A stretch of 64,000 bases of DNA from Bacteroidota bacterium. Its GTDB lineage: Bacteria > Bacteroidota > Bacteroidia > NS11-12g > UBA955. Below are positions 1 to 9,300 of the stretch, piece by piece. The notes under the pieces are model-generated. The model was not told the DNA's origin, did not search any database, and worked only from the letters and a program-made list of their open reading frames with translations. The position numbers and the translations under genes were made by a program. The stretch lies in the NCBI GenBank assembly GCA_025354385.1, contig JANXMZ010000059.1, positions 106,743 through 170,742 of the forward strand, given 5' to 3'. Every line of letters begins with the position of its first letter. The first letter of the stretch is position 1.

Positions 1-2
1 TC

Positions 3-2330
3 GTCAAATACATCACTGAATATTGGGAAGTGCCCAATCTTTTTGTAGTAGGAGATGATGACCAGTCGATATACAAATTTCAAGGTGCTAACATCAGCAA
101 TATTTTAGATTTTGCAACCATTTATCAAGAGCACCTAACCACCACTGTACTCACAGACAACTACCGTTCAAGTCAGTTAATACTCGATGCCTCGCGCTCC
201 CTTATTAACTTAAACAATGAGCGTATTCAAGCCATAGACAAACATTTGTTAGCAAAGAATCCGGAAGTAGCAGAATACAATATTGCGCCCATCATCAATC
301 AATATTTTAATCCCTTGCATGAGGCCATAGGCATTGGCCAGGCGGTGCAAAAATTGCACAAAGAAGGTGTACCATTTACGGAAATGGCCATTCTTTATCG
401 CAACCATCAACAGGTTGAAATTCTAACCAAATATTTCAAGGCCAATCATATTCCATTTAACTCCAAAAGAAGAATTAATATTCTAAATGAGTTATTGGTA
501 AGCAAGCTATTGATGATTCTTAATTATTTAAATGCGGAATCAAGAAGACCTTACTCGGGTGAAGAATATATTTTCGAAATTCTAAATTTTGATTTCTATA
601 AAATACCAGCTATTGAAATTGCAAAACTCAGTGTAGATGTCAAAAATAAGAGAGCCAAATGGCGCGATTATTTAAGTGATTTTGCCAAAAGCAAAAATGA
701 TTTATTCAACGGCATGGCTGGTGTTGATGGCAGGACAGAATTGAAACGCCTTATAGAAGATTTGGAGTATTGGACTGGTCAAGTCAATAACATTACTGTA
801 CCACAGTTAATAGAAAAAATTATTGCCAAAGGCGGTATTTTAAGCTATGTAATGCAAGCCGATGACAAGCGTTGGCAAATGCAAATTTTACGTACTTTCT
901 TCGATTTTATTAAAGAAGAAGCTGCTAAAAATCCTCGCATGCAATTATCCGATTTATTAAAAACAATTAAACGTTACGAAGATTTTAACATTGCAATAGA
1001 GGCATGGCAAATACTGCAGATGCCTGATAGTATCAATTTAATAACCACCCATAGCAGCAAAGGTCTTGAGTTTGAACATGTATTCATTACTAATTGTATA
1101 GAAAAGGCTTGGTTTACTGGCAATCGCAACAACGATTTTAACCTTTCTAAAGTTTATTTTAAAACCAACGATGAGGCGGCAGAAGCTGAAGAAAACAGAC
1201 GACTTTTTTACGTTGCCATGACCCGTGCAAGAAAAGGGTTAAGCATCTCCTATCATCAACAAACATTAGACACCAAACCGTTAGAAAAATTGAGATTTAT
1301 TGAAGAATTAGTGAGTAGCAGTGACTTAAAAATAAGTCACCCTAAAATTGATGAAACTGCTATTTTAAATTTTGAATCGCAGTATTATCAAGACGAAGCT
1401 TTTCCTGATTTTGAATTAATAGACCATAATTATTTAGATACCTTACTTGCCAATTACACCCTTTCGGCCACCCATCTCAATTCTTATTTAAAATGCCCCA
1501 CCGAGTTTTATTTTAATCAAGTATTGAAAGTGCCAAGTGCAAAAAGCGAAGGTGCAAGTTTTGGTACTGCTATACACTACGCATTGGAAAACTTATTTAC
1601 TGACATGCAGAAAGATGAACAGAAACAATTACCAGCTGTAGATACATTGGTGACCTATTTCGAAAAATCGATGTATGCCCAACGCGATGGTTTTACTGAA
1701 GATGCCTATGAACGTAGATTGGCCCACGGTAAAATTATATTGCCACAGTATTACGCAGAATATGCAAAACAATGGCAGAACGAAAAAGTATTTACCATTG
1801 AAAAAAATATGCAGAACATTGAAGTTGCGGGCATCCCTATAAAAGGTAAATTAGATAAAATAATTTTCGAAGGCAACAGTGCTTATGTGATAGATTTTAA
1901 GACTGGTGATTTTAAATATGCCAAAAGCAAATGCAATCCTCCTAAAGCCGATGCAGACCCTAATAAGGCGGAGCAAGTTTTAGGTGGTGATTATTGGCGC
2001 CAAATGGTATTTTACAATTTACTTATAGACAATGATCATAGCACAAAGTGGAGCATGACCCGTGGCGAAATGAATTTTGTAGAGCCAGATAAAACGGGAC
2101 ATTTCGACCGGGTACAATTTGCAATTTCACCTGAAGAAATAAAAGTAGTAACAGAACAAATTACGGATACCTATGCCCGAATCAAAGCGCATGAATTTAA
2201 TAAGGGATGCAATGATGAAAGATGCCATTGGTGTAATTTTGTAAAGTATTATTTGAAGAAGGAAATTCAAGTAACAGAGCATTTACCGGGTAGTGAGATA
2301 GATGAGGAGTATGGGTTAGAGGTAAGTTAG
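3..2330 (+). CDS. UvrD/PcrA-type helicase fused to PD-(D/E)XK nuclease (5' end outside window)
   Basis: This is the 3' part of a superfamily 1 ATP-dependent DNA helicase with a C-terminal nuclease domain. It is probably a DNA repair or recombination enzyme of AddAB-like logic. The reading frame is open from base 3 and reads into helicase motif III (VGDDDQSIYKFQGA), so the Walker A and DEFQD-type motifs lie left of the window; the GTG at 30 is not the start. Motif V (THSSKGLEF, near 1050) and motif VI (RRLFYVAMTRAR, near 1200) follow. From about 1460 on comes the nuclease: a Cys in LKCPTEF, GTAIHYALE, the catalytic VIDFKTGD (near 1890), and a Cys cluster C-x4-C-x2-C near 2207-2235. One early Cys plus three late ones is the pattern that holds an iron-sulfur cluster in AddB and Cas4-type nucleases; a cluster here is inferred. 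The gene converges on the next one with a 9-bp gap. Confidence 0.9.
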   Translation, partial: VKYITEYWEVPNLFVVGDDDQSIYKFQGANISNILDFATIYQEHLTTTVLTDNYRSSQLILDASRSLINLNNERIQAIDKHLLAKNPEVAEYNIAPIINQYFNPLHEAIGIGQAVQKLHKEGVPFTEMAILYRNHQQVEILTKYFKANHIPFNSKRRINILNELLVSKLLMILNYLNAESRRPYSGEEYIFEILNFDFYKIPAIEIAKLSVDVKNKRAKWRDYLSDFAKSKNDLFNGMAGVDGRTELKRLIEDLEYWTGQVNNITVPQLIEKIIAKGGILSYVMQADDKRWQMQILRTFFDFIKEEAAKNPRMQLSDLLKTIKRYEDFNIAIEAWQILQMPDSINLITTHSSKGLEFEHVFITNCIEKAWFTGNRNNDFNLSKVYFKTNDEAAEAEENRRLFYVAMTRARKGLSISYHQQTLDTKPLEKLRFIEELVSSSDLKISHPKIDETAILNFESQYYQDEAFPDFELIDHNYLDTLLANYTLSATHLNSYLKCPTEFYFNQVLKVPSAKSEGASFGTAIHYALENLFTDMQKDEQKQLPAVDTLVTYFEKSMYAQRDGFTEDAYERRLAHGKIILPQYYAEYAKQWQNEKVFTIEKNMQNIEVAGIPIKGKLDKIIFEGNSAYVIDFKTGDFKYAKSKCNPPKADADPNKAEQVLGGDYWRQMVFYNLLIDNDHSTKWSMTRGEMNFVEPDKTGHFDRVQFAISPEEIKVVTEQITDTYARIKAHEFNKGCNDERCHWCNFVKYYLKKEIQVTEHLPGSEIDEEYGLEVS

Positions 2331-2339
2331 GCGCAATCC

Positions 2340-2936
2340 TTAATTAGAGTCCATTGGCAAACGAACGCCATTCTCCCAGCGGTACAGTTTGCCTTTTATT
2401 CTTTCTATTGTACCATCAGAACGCTGGCTGCTTAAATGAATAGTGTTCACCAATTTAGTGCCTTCTTTTTGCGAGGCATCTGGCTTCCATATTTGCAATT
2501 CAAATAGCTTTTCTTCATTGTCATAATATTTGAGCGTATCGCTAAAAACGCCCCCTTTTTTAAACCCTTTGACATAAATTTTGCCATCCTTTTTAAACGA
2601 AGTAAATGCACCTTCCTCCATATTATTCTTAAAGGTTAATTGGAATCTTTTGTAATTTTCAAATCTATCCCACTCTTCCCATACACCATTTAATTTAAAA
2701 CTGGTATCGTTAAACTTGCCTTTCAGAAACAATTTACCATTTCTGGTATATATTTTTGCATCAAGTGTTCTTAAATTAATTTCTCGGTATAAAGCACCAT
2801 CTGGATAATACTCTATTTTCATTTGATTTGCATTTTCTGCAGTTTTAATATCCTCAACCACTATTTTTTTTACAGTGCTAGGGTCGGGATGGTTGCAGGC
2901 GATGGCAAACAAAAGGATGATAATTAAGTTTTTCAT
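2340..2936 (-). CDS. YwqK/MORN-repeat-like lipoprotein
   Basis: A predicted 198-residue lipoprotein. I start it at MKNLIIILLFAIAC rather than at the longer GTG-type start at 2954, because this places a short basic n-region, a hydrophobic stretch and a lipobox Cys at residue 14 right at the N-terminus. The mature part carries repeated Y-x-(D/N)-G-x-(L/I)-like strands (YYPDGALYREINL, YTRNGKLFLKGKF, FKKDGKIYVKGF), typical of the MORN-variant repeats of the YwqK family, often annotated as toxin-antitoxin system YwqK family antitoxin. Such repeats form beta-sheet arrays; the biological role here is unknown and I do not endorse the antitoxin label. A TATGTTTG box lies 12 nt upstream of the start. 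Confidence 0.65.
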   Translation of the reverse strand: MKNLIIILLFAIACNHPDPSTVKKIVVEDIKTAENANQMKIEYYPDGALYREINLRTLDAKIYTRNGKLFLKGKFNDTSFKLNGVWEEWDRFENYKRFQLTFKNNMEEGAFTSFKKDGKIYVKGFKKGGVFSDTLKYYDNEEKLFELQIWKPDASQKEGTKLVNTIHLSSQRSDGTIERIKGKLYRWENGVRLPMDSN

Positions 2937-2947
2937 TTGGTGGCATA

Positions 2948-2955
2948 CAAACATA
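2948..2955 (-). promoter_or_regulatory. Candidate -7 box (TATGTTTG) of the YwqK-like lipoprotein gene
   Basis: On the minus strand TATGTTTG matches the Bacteroidota TAnnTTTG -7 consensus, 11 nt before the chosen ATG at 2936. No TTG at the usual 17-23 bp upstream spacing is seen, so the call is weak, but it favours the shorter start over 2954, which would lie inside the box. Confidence 0.35.
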
Positions 2956-3069
2956 ATTTATTTTCTCAAATAAATACAGGTCCTATTAAAACGCCAACTG
3001 TAATAATACAAAAAAGTACGTAATACTATCAATGATTACAAAAGTAAACACTTCCTTTGTATCTACTTT

Positions 3070-3441
3070 TTAACTGTGGTAAACACGCGATGCCACAATT
3101 AATCCATTCTCTATTTGCAACACCTCACCTACCACCATATCTTCTTCTCCCTTCGTTTTTCGCAGGTATTCCATAAACACTAAATCTTCGTCCGAAATGA
3201 TTTTTAGAACTTGATATTGCAAAGTTGGAAGTCTTTCAAAAGCATCTTGCCACCAACTTTTCAAGGCAGTTTTTCCTTTAATGAATCCATTGGTTTGGGG
3301 TTGTCTTATTTTTAATTTGGGGCTGTAATGAGCCGCATCCTCGTGGTAGAGGTCTAGTAATTTTACAAGGTTGTGTTCATTAAATGCTTCAAACCAAAGG
3401 GATGCAATGTGCCTATTGGCATATGCAGTACTATCTAACAT
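3070..3441 (-). CDS. SnoaL-like / NTF2-fold protein
   Basis: A 123-residue protein with the pattern of the NTF2-like SnoaL family: an N-terminal helix (ANRHIASLWFEAFNEHN), the LLDLYHEDAAHYSP segment, a KGKTALKSWWQDAFERLP block, and C-terminal strands alternating charged and hydrophobic residues. Family members include polyketide cyclases, steroid isomerases and many small proteins of unknown substrate, so no reaction can be assigned. It has no signal peptide and is probably cytoplasmic. It is a single gene on the minus strand, divergent from the membrane protein at 3580. Confidence 0.75.
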   Translation of the reverse strand: MLDSTAYANRHIASLWFEAFNEHNLVKLLDLYHEDAAHYSPKLKIRQPQTNGFIKGKTALKSWWQDAFERLPTLQYQVLKIISDEDLVFMEYLRKTKGEEDMVVGEVLQIENGLIVASRVYHS

Positions 3442-3552
3442 AATTTTAGTTTTAATTTATTGCAAAACAATATCATTTTCTGCACCTAAACAATAATTTT
3501 CTTTTGATTTATTCCAATTATGGATGCATGCATATTTATTTTTTATTATGCC

Positions 3553-3560
3553 TAATTTTG
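3553..3560 (+). promoter_or_regulatory. Candidate -7 box (TAATTTTG) before the GT-C-like membrane protein
   Basis: TAATTTTG fits TAnnTTTG and ends 19 nt before the ATG at 3580. No convincing -33 TTG is present, so this is a half-site call. Confidence 0.35.
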
Positions 3561-3579
3561 AATTAAGTTTGACCCACTT

Positions 3580-4860
3580 ATGTTGATAATGTTGAACAAA
3601 CTGAAAAGTATCTACCTATTGATACCTTTGGTTTGTTTATTTTTTTACCTCGATTTAATTAAACCTGGTCACAAAGAAATCGATTTTGCACCACACCTTA
3701 ATTATTTTCGCTATTTAGCCGATGCTTTTTTACATGGCAGATTAAATGTAATTGTACCGGATAGCCAAAGAGATTTGGTAGTATACAACCAGCAATTATA
3801 CCTTTATTGGCCGCCTGTTCCCGCTTTGGTATACACCCCTCTCGTAGCCATTTTTGGAGTGGATTTACCGGATGCATTTATCAACGTATTATTTGGCATT
3901 TTGAATGTATGGCTCATCATGAAAATTAGTTCATTATTGTCTAGTAAATTTAATTTAGGGTTGAATGAAAAACATATCATGTGGGTTGGATTTTTTTGGG
4001 GTTTAGGTACCGTGCATTTTTACATGTCTATGGAAGGTACGGTATGGTTTGTTTCTCAAATCATGGCGCAAACATTTTTATTCTCGGCAGTCTATGCCAT
4101 GCTTAAAATACAGAAACCTTATCGGGCACTTTTTATTTCCGGAGTATTTTATGCAAGCGCGGTATATACCCGCAATAATCTAGTATTCTCTGTTTTCTTT
4201 TTATTGTTTTTGTATCTCGCTTTGCATCGGCAAATTAAGTTTAAAGATTGGTTGACCAAAGGTGCTATTTTTATTTTTCCATTTATTATTTTTAGCCTTT
4301 TAAATGGCTGGTATAATTTTGCCCGCTTCGGAGATTTTTTTGAAAACGGCATCCAATACCATGATATGAACCCTTATTTCCTAGAAGCTTTTCAGCAACA
4401 TGGCTATTTTTCGACCTATTTTTTAATCCATAATTTTTACATAGAAGTATTGCATTGGCCCTCTTTTAACTTACAATTTCCTTTTATTTTAAAAGAAGAG
4501 GAAGGGTTTGGATTTATTTGGGGATCGCCTTTATTTTTATTATTAATACCAGCGGTTATATTACAATTCCGCTCTTATAAAAACATAATCGAAGGCCATC
4601 CGATGCTCATTTCACACCGTCTTATTCGCTTTGGTTGTTGGGCTGCAGCTTTACCCATTGCATTTATAATTTTCTGCATTATGGGAACAGGCTGGTATCA
4701 GTTTTGCGCGCGTTACACCCTCGATTTCCAATTTTTCTTATTCGTATATCTCCTGTTTTCTTGGCAATTACTATGTGGCATTCCAAAAATAAAATGGATA
4801 ACATTGATACTAATTTTAGCATCCATCGTCATTCAATTTTTGGGTGCTTGGATATATTGA
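3580..4860 (+). CDS. Multispanning membrane protein, GT-C glycosyltransferase-like
   Basis: A 426-residue integral membrane protein with about ten hydrophobic segments. The first begins at residue 10 (YLLIPLVCLFFYL) and is followed by a roughly 60-residue extracytoplasmic loop containing HLNYFRYLADAFLHGRLN and LYWPPVPALVYTP. That layout, an acidic or polar first loop between TM1 and TM2 and then many helices, resembles GT-C (family 39/83-like) lipid-linked sugar transferases and the uncharacterised membrane proteins annotated as glycosyltransferase family 39-like. I do not see a clear DD/DE catalytic pair (HKEIDF is the nearest acidic site), so a sugar transferase role is inference. ATG at 3589 is an alternative start. 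It converges on mnmE with 2 bp between stop codons. Confidence 0.6.
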   Translation: MLIMLNKLKSIYLLIPLVCLFFYLDLIKPGHKEIDFAPHLNYFRYLADAFLHGRLNVIVPDSQRDLVVYNQQLYLYWPPVPALVYTPLVAIFGVDLPDAFINVLFGILNVWLIMKISSLLSSKFNLGLNEKHIMWVGFFWGLGTVHFYMSMEGTVWFVSQIMAQTFLFSAVYAMLKIQKPYRALFISGVFYASAVYTRNNLVFSVFFLLFLYLALHRQIKFKDWLTKGAIFIFPFIIFSLLNGWYNFARFGDFFENGIQYHDMNPYFLEAFQQHGYFSTYFLIHNFYIEVLHWPSFNLQFPFILKEEEGFGFIWGSPLFLLLIPAVILQFRSYKNIIEGHPMLISHRLIRFGCWAAALPIAFIIFCIMGTGWYQFCARYTLDFQFFLFVYLLFSWQLLCGIPKIKWITLILILASIVIQFLGAWIY

Positions 4861-4862
4861 GA

Positions 4863-6272
4863 TTACTTTCCGATACAGAACTTCCCGAATATATTAATCA
4901 ATATTTCTTGGCTGCTTATTTCACCAGTCACTTCGCCTAATGCATTTAGAGCCCGTTTTATGTCCAATGCTAGCATATCACTCGTCAAGCGACCATTCAA
5001 GTCTTCTACTACAATTTGAAGCGCCTCGCGCGCCTCACTAAGCGCTATATAGTGTCTAAGGTTGGTTAATATGGTTTGCCCTTCGCTTACTATACCTTTT
5101 TTAATAGAATCATGCAAAGCCGATTTTAAAAACACCAATTCATTTTCGCCCGCTTTATTGGCTTGAATGGAAAGGGTATCCGTATAACCAATATGATTCA
5201 AGGTATTCAACAAATTGGTTTTTACTGCTTCATTTATTAAATCGGTTTTATTGGCCAATACCATTAAATGGATTTGATTATTTTTAGCCTTAATCATTTC
5301 CAGGTCGCTATTAATTTCTTCAACTGAGGTATTACTCATATCAAAAATATAAATCACCACTTGGGCTTCCTCAATCTTTTTTAATGCCTTTTCAATTCCT
5401 ATTGTTTCTATGGCATCTTGAGTTGTTCGGATACCAGCTGTATCAATAAATCGAAAAGGCAAGCCTTCAATATTTAAGACCTCCTCTATCGTATCCCGCG
5501 TGGTGCCTGCAATATCCGAAACGATGGCCCTGTCTTCGTTCAACAATAAATTTAACAATGAAGATTTACCTGCATTTGGGCGACCAATAATTGCAACAGG
5601 TATTCCATTTTTTATAGCATTGCCATATTTAAATGATTGAATAATGGGATCGATGTGTTGAAGGATTTGTTCAATGAGTTGATTCAACTGCGACCTATCA
5701 GCAAACTCCACATCCTCTTCACCAAAATCCAATTCCAGTTCTATGAGAGAAGCAAAATTAAGCAATTGCTCTCTCAACAATTTTATATCTTCGGATAGGC
5801 CTCCTCTTATTTGTTTGATAGCAACCTCTGCTTGGACTTTGTTTTGTGCAGCTATTAAATCTCCCACGGCTTCGGCCTGGGCCAAATCTAAACGACCATG
5901 CATAAAGGCCCTCATGGTAAACTCCCCTGGCTGAGCCAAACGTGCTCCATTATTGACAAGCAATTGCAATATGCGACTCAAAATATATGGCGAGCCATGG
6001 GCACTTATTTCAATGCTATCTTCGGTAGTAAAACTGCGAGGGGATTGAAATATGCTCATCATAACCTCATCAATCACCTCATCACCCTCGGTTATAAAAC
6101 CATAATGAATGGTATGCGACTGCAGCTGGGTGAGATCCTTATTTTTATATATTTTATTGCAAATAGCAAAGGCATCCTTACCTGAAATTCTGATAACTCC
6201 AATGGCTGAAATACCCTCGGCTGTAGCGATGGCGGCAATGGTATCATCGCTATTATAAAAATTATGCAACAT
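4863..6272 (-). CDS. mnmE: tRNA uridine-5-carboxymethylaminomethyl modification GTPase MnmE (TrmE)
   Basis: MnmE, with MnmG, installs the carboxymethylaminomethyl group on the wobble uridine of certain tRNAs. The 469-residue protein has the N-terminal folate-binding domain (DDTIAAIATAEGISAIGVIR), a helical domain, and an inserted G domain with GRPNAGKSSLLN (P-loop), DIAGTTRDT (G2), DTAG (G3) and NKTD (G4). The C-terminus is the diagnostic CIGK, the catalytic Cys motif. I start at the second candidate Met (MLHNFYNSDD) rather than at 6311. The shorter start matches the family, and a good promoter (6279-6312) lies exactly where the longer N-terminus would be. mnmG is not adjacent. Confidence 0.97.
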   Translation of the reverse strand: MLHNFYNSDDTIAAIATAEGISAIGVIRISGKDAFAICNKIYKNKDLTQLQSHTIHYGFITEGDEVIDEVMMSIFQSPRSFTTEDSIEISAHGSPYILSRILQLLVNNGARLAQPGEFTMRAFMHGRLDLAQAEAVGDLIAAQNKVQAEVAIKQIRGGLSEDIKLLREQLLNFASLIELELDFGEEDVEFADRSQLNQLIEQILQHIDPIIQSFKYGNAIKNGIPVAIIGRPNAGKSSLLNLLLNEDRAIVSDIAGTTRDTIEEVLNIEGLPFRFIDTAGIRTTQDAIETIGIEKALKKIEEAQVVIYIFDMSNTSVEEINSDLEMIKAKNNQIHLMVLANKTDLINEAVKTNLLNTLNHIGYTDTLSIQANKAGENELVFLKSALHDSIKKGIVSEGQTILTNLRHYIALSEAREALQIVVEDLNGRLTSDMLALDIKRALNALGEVTGEISSQEILINIFGKFCIGK

Positions 6273-6278
6273 GTAGTG

Positions 6279-6312
6279 CAAAATTAGGTGAAGCCACCTT
6301 AAAAACATCAAA
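6279..6312 (-). promoter_or_regulatory. Promoter of mnmE (TTTG-22-TAATTTTG)
   Basis: On the minus strand TTTG (6312-6309) is followed after 22 bp by TAATTTTG (6286-6279), matching the Bacteroidota -33/-7 consensus. The mnmE ATG follows only 6 nt after the -7 box, so the transcript should be leaderless or nearly so. The -33 element sits inside the terminator stem of the upstream gene. Confidence 0.6.
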
Positions 6313-6338
6313 CCCCGGATTTTTTAGGTCTGGGGCTT
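6309..6338 (-). terminator. Terminator of the giant T9SS cargo gene
   Basis: In minus-strand RNA AAGCCCC (6338-6332) pairs with GGGGUUU (6316-6310) through one G-U pair, with a 15-nt AT-rich loop, followed by GATGTTTTT. It lies 22 bp after the stop codon of the 1818-residue gene and overlaps the mnmE promoter. Confidence 0.55.
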
Positions 6339-6359
6339 GAAAATTTAAGATGTTATAGA

Positions 6360-9300
6360 TTATCTAATAATCTGAACTGTACCGTTTAATTTCGGTTCGT
6401 CTTTGTTCTTTCCTTTGTATCTGTAATTCAAGATATAGTAGTAAGTACCATTAGGGCAAGTTGCACCGCTATTGTTTACGGTTCCATTCCAATCAACTTT
6501 ACTATCTTTAGATTCAAACACTTTTACACCCCAACGGTCGAAGATTACCAACTCATATTTCTCTTCACCTTTAATCTCGATGTTGAATACATTATTACCT
6601 GGCAATCCTTCTTTATCCAATCCAATGAAACCATCACTAGAATTTGGTGTAAATACGTTAGGAGGGCGGATAGTTGCTTCGAATCTATTGGTTAATTTTT
6701 TACAAACTGTATCACGACAACCTATGCTATTGATTGATTCTAAACATACCCAATAGGTACCCAATGAATCTCTAAAGTCTCGGCATGGTTTAGGACCATT
6801 TGCTTCAGCAGGACTTGGCACATAACCCAACTGTATTTCAAAACTTCTGGCAGATGCAGGCGTGATTGATTTTAAGTCGTTGGTATTATAGAAACTCCAG
6901 TTATGGTTAATACTGTTAGTTGATTTATTCTCGAAACAATATACAGGAGATCCAGAACTGTCTATATCAAAGTCGGCTTTTACAAATGCAACCGTTATTT
7001 TAGCACTGTCTTCGGCAGGACAGACCTTCGTTGACCCTGTAGCTACTGAATTCTTATCACCCCTGAATTTTATGGTGTAAATACCCGGTTTACCAAAGCT
7101 CACAGTTTGTGTAATGTTAGAACTTACCAATGTATCTGTTGGCGAATTACCAAGGTTCCATTTGAATCGGGAGTACTTTCCAACAGGAATTACATTACCT
7201 GTCATCAGCACTGGTTGATTTAAACATACATTGGTATCCTTAGGCCCCAGCTTGACAGTGTCGTAGGCATAAATATCAATGTAGAATAGTGGCATTTGTC
7301 CATCGGTAGTATCAGGGAAAGTAACACTACAAACTTTTGTTTGATTACCCGCTTTTAATTGGAATGACTGTGATAAATATATGTAGTATCTACCTGGAGC
7401 AGAGTATCTATGGGTAATGGTATCATTTTTACCTGGATTGGTTTTGCGAATAGAGTAATACTGATTATCGTAATGATTATCTCCAAAATCCCAAGTCCAA
7501 ATACTACTATCACCTGGCAGGTATTTACTTAAGTTGTCAAAATTCACCAATTCACCCACACAATATTTCCTAGGAATAATGGTATCAAACTTAGGCACTG
7601 GTCCTGGAATGTGTACCTTCAACTTAAAAGTATCTGTGCAACCTAAATAAGTGTCTACAATTAGGGTTACTACAAAGTCACCGTTCCTTGTGTAATCGTG
7701 TGCTATGTTTGAAGGCAGTGCATTAGGGAAAGTATTTTTTGAAGATCTTCCACTATCACCCCAATCAATTCTCCATTTTACAATATAATCACATTTGTCG
7801 TGCAATTTCCAAACACAAGGGTCGTATACAGATGATGAATCGAAGAACTCAATAATGGTTTTACATTCTGGTCTTTGTTGATCCAATCCAAAATACGCTT
7901 TTGCTGCAGTAACAAATATGTCTTGAGGGAAAGTATCTCTACAACCTGTGCTATCACCTGCTGCAGTTCTGATTTGATAATATCCGCCGGTATCAGACTC
8001 ATAATACAAGGTACCAGGAACAGATAATCCACCCAATTGAATACAATGTTGAGGAGTACCAGTACCCACACCAGTTTGACCATAAGGGAATGGACCAAAG
8101 ATAGTATTAGGCAAGCTTTTGTTATCGTCTGCTTTGCTTAAATCCCATTTAGTTTTGGCTTCTCTTTGAGGTTGTCCAGCTTCTGATTTTCTATCATACC
8201 AATAATCAGTAGGATCTAATAAACAGTTACAAATATCTGGATAAGCGTGGAAGTAGTTGAATTGAGGGCAAGATGTAACATTGGCACCATGACAAATGAT
8301 GGTATCGTTATAATTCATTACGCCATAGAAACCAACAATTACTCTCTTAGCGGTACCACTTTGCATGGTACAATTTTCAGGTGCTCTGCTTCTCAAACCA
8401 AAGTTTGCAATATAGAAACCTGAGTATTGAGGAACAAAACAGTAGGCATTGTATTTTTGACCATCAAATCCTGTAACCGTTTTAATTGGTTTTAAAGTAG
8501 TGTCTCTGTAGTGCAATATATTCTTTTTGTCGGCTACTTTATAGAAACGAATGAATTTACCAAATCCAGTAGTATCTAAACAACCTCTAGAACCAGTGTA
8601 AGGTTTTTGGAAAGTCCCTTTACCATTCCAGATAATGTCTGAAATCTGAGCAGGAGATAAATCGTATACATCTATATTATTACCTAATAAAATTTGCTTA
8701 ATCACATCAAATACTGGTGTAATATCTGCTTCAGTATGCCATTTAGTTACCTCGGCTACTTTAATATATTGACTATCCAATGTTGCATATTTACCATCAA
8801 AATAAGAGGTTTGTTTATGATACAAATAATCAAATAAATGAGTTGGATCATTTGGATCCTTTTGGAACCTTTGATAAGACTCATTCACCTGTAAAGTATA
8901 GTATTTATCATAATATTTACCAACGTTGGCAGCAGATAAACTCCAGTTTAACTCTTCTACATCAGGCACATAAGATCTGTTTCTAGGCATCAAGGCCAAA
9001 CAAATGGTATCTTTTCTACAAATATTTGTAAACTCAACACCTTGTTTAGGTTTGATAATTCTGAATTTGTTATCCAAAATCGGGAACCTTGCAAACTTAT
9101 TGTAGTAAACAGTATCAATACAAGTAGAAGGATATGCGGAGCCATCTGGTGGCCACATGCCATTACCAATAATTAAACCAACATTTATATAACCTGTGAT
9201 TGAATCTTTGATATCATCTACTGTAAATTGTTTAGAGAATCTTGAACCTGGTGCACCCATGATTTGATATCCCAATGGTGGCACGTTATATGGCGGATTT

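Noticed and set aside
4635..4940. 101-codon frame overlapping the end of the membrane protein gene
   Set aside because: It is out of frame within a well supported gene and runs into mnmE on the other strand; no recognisable protein features.
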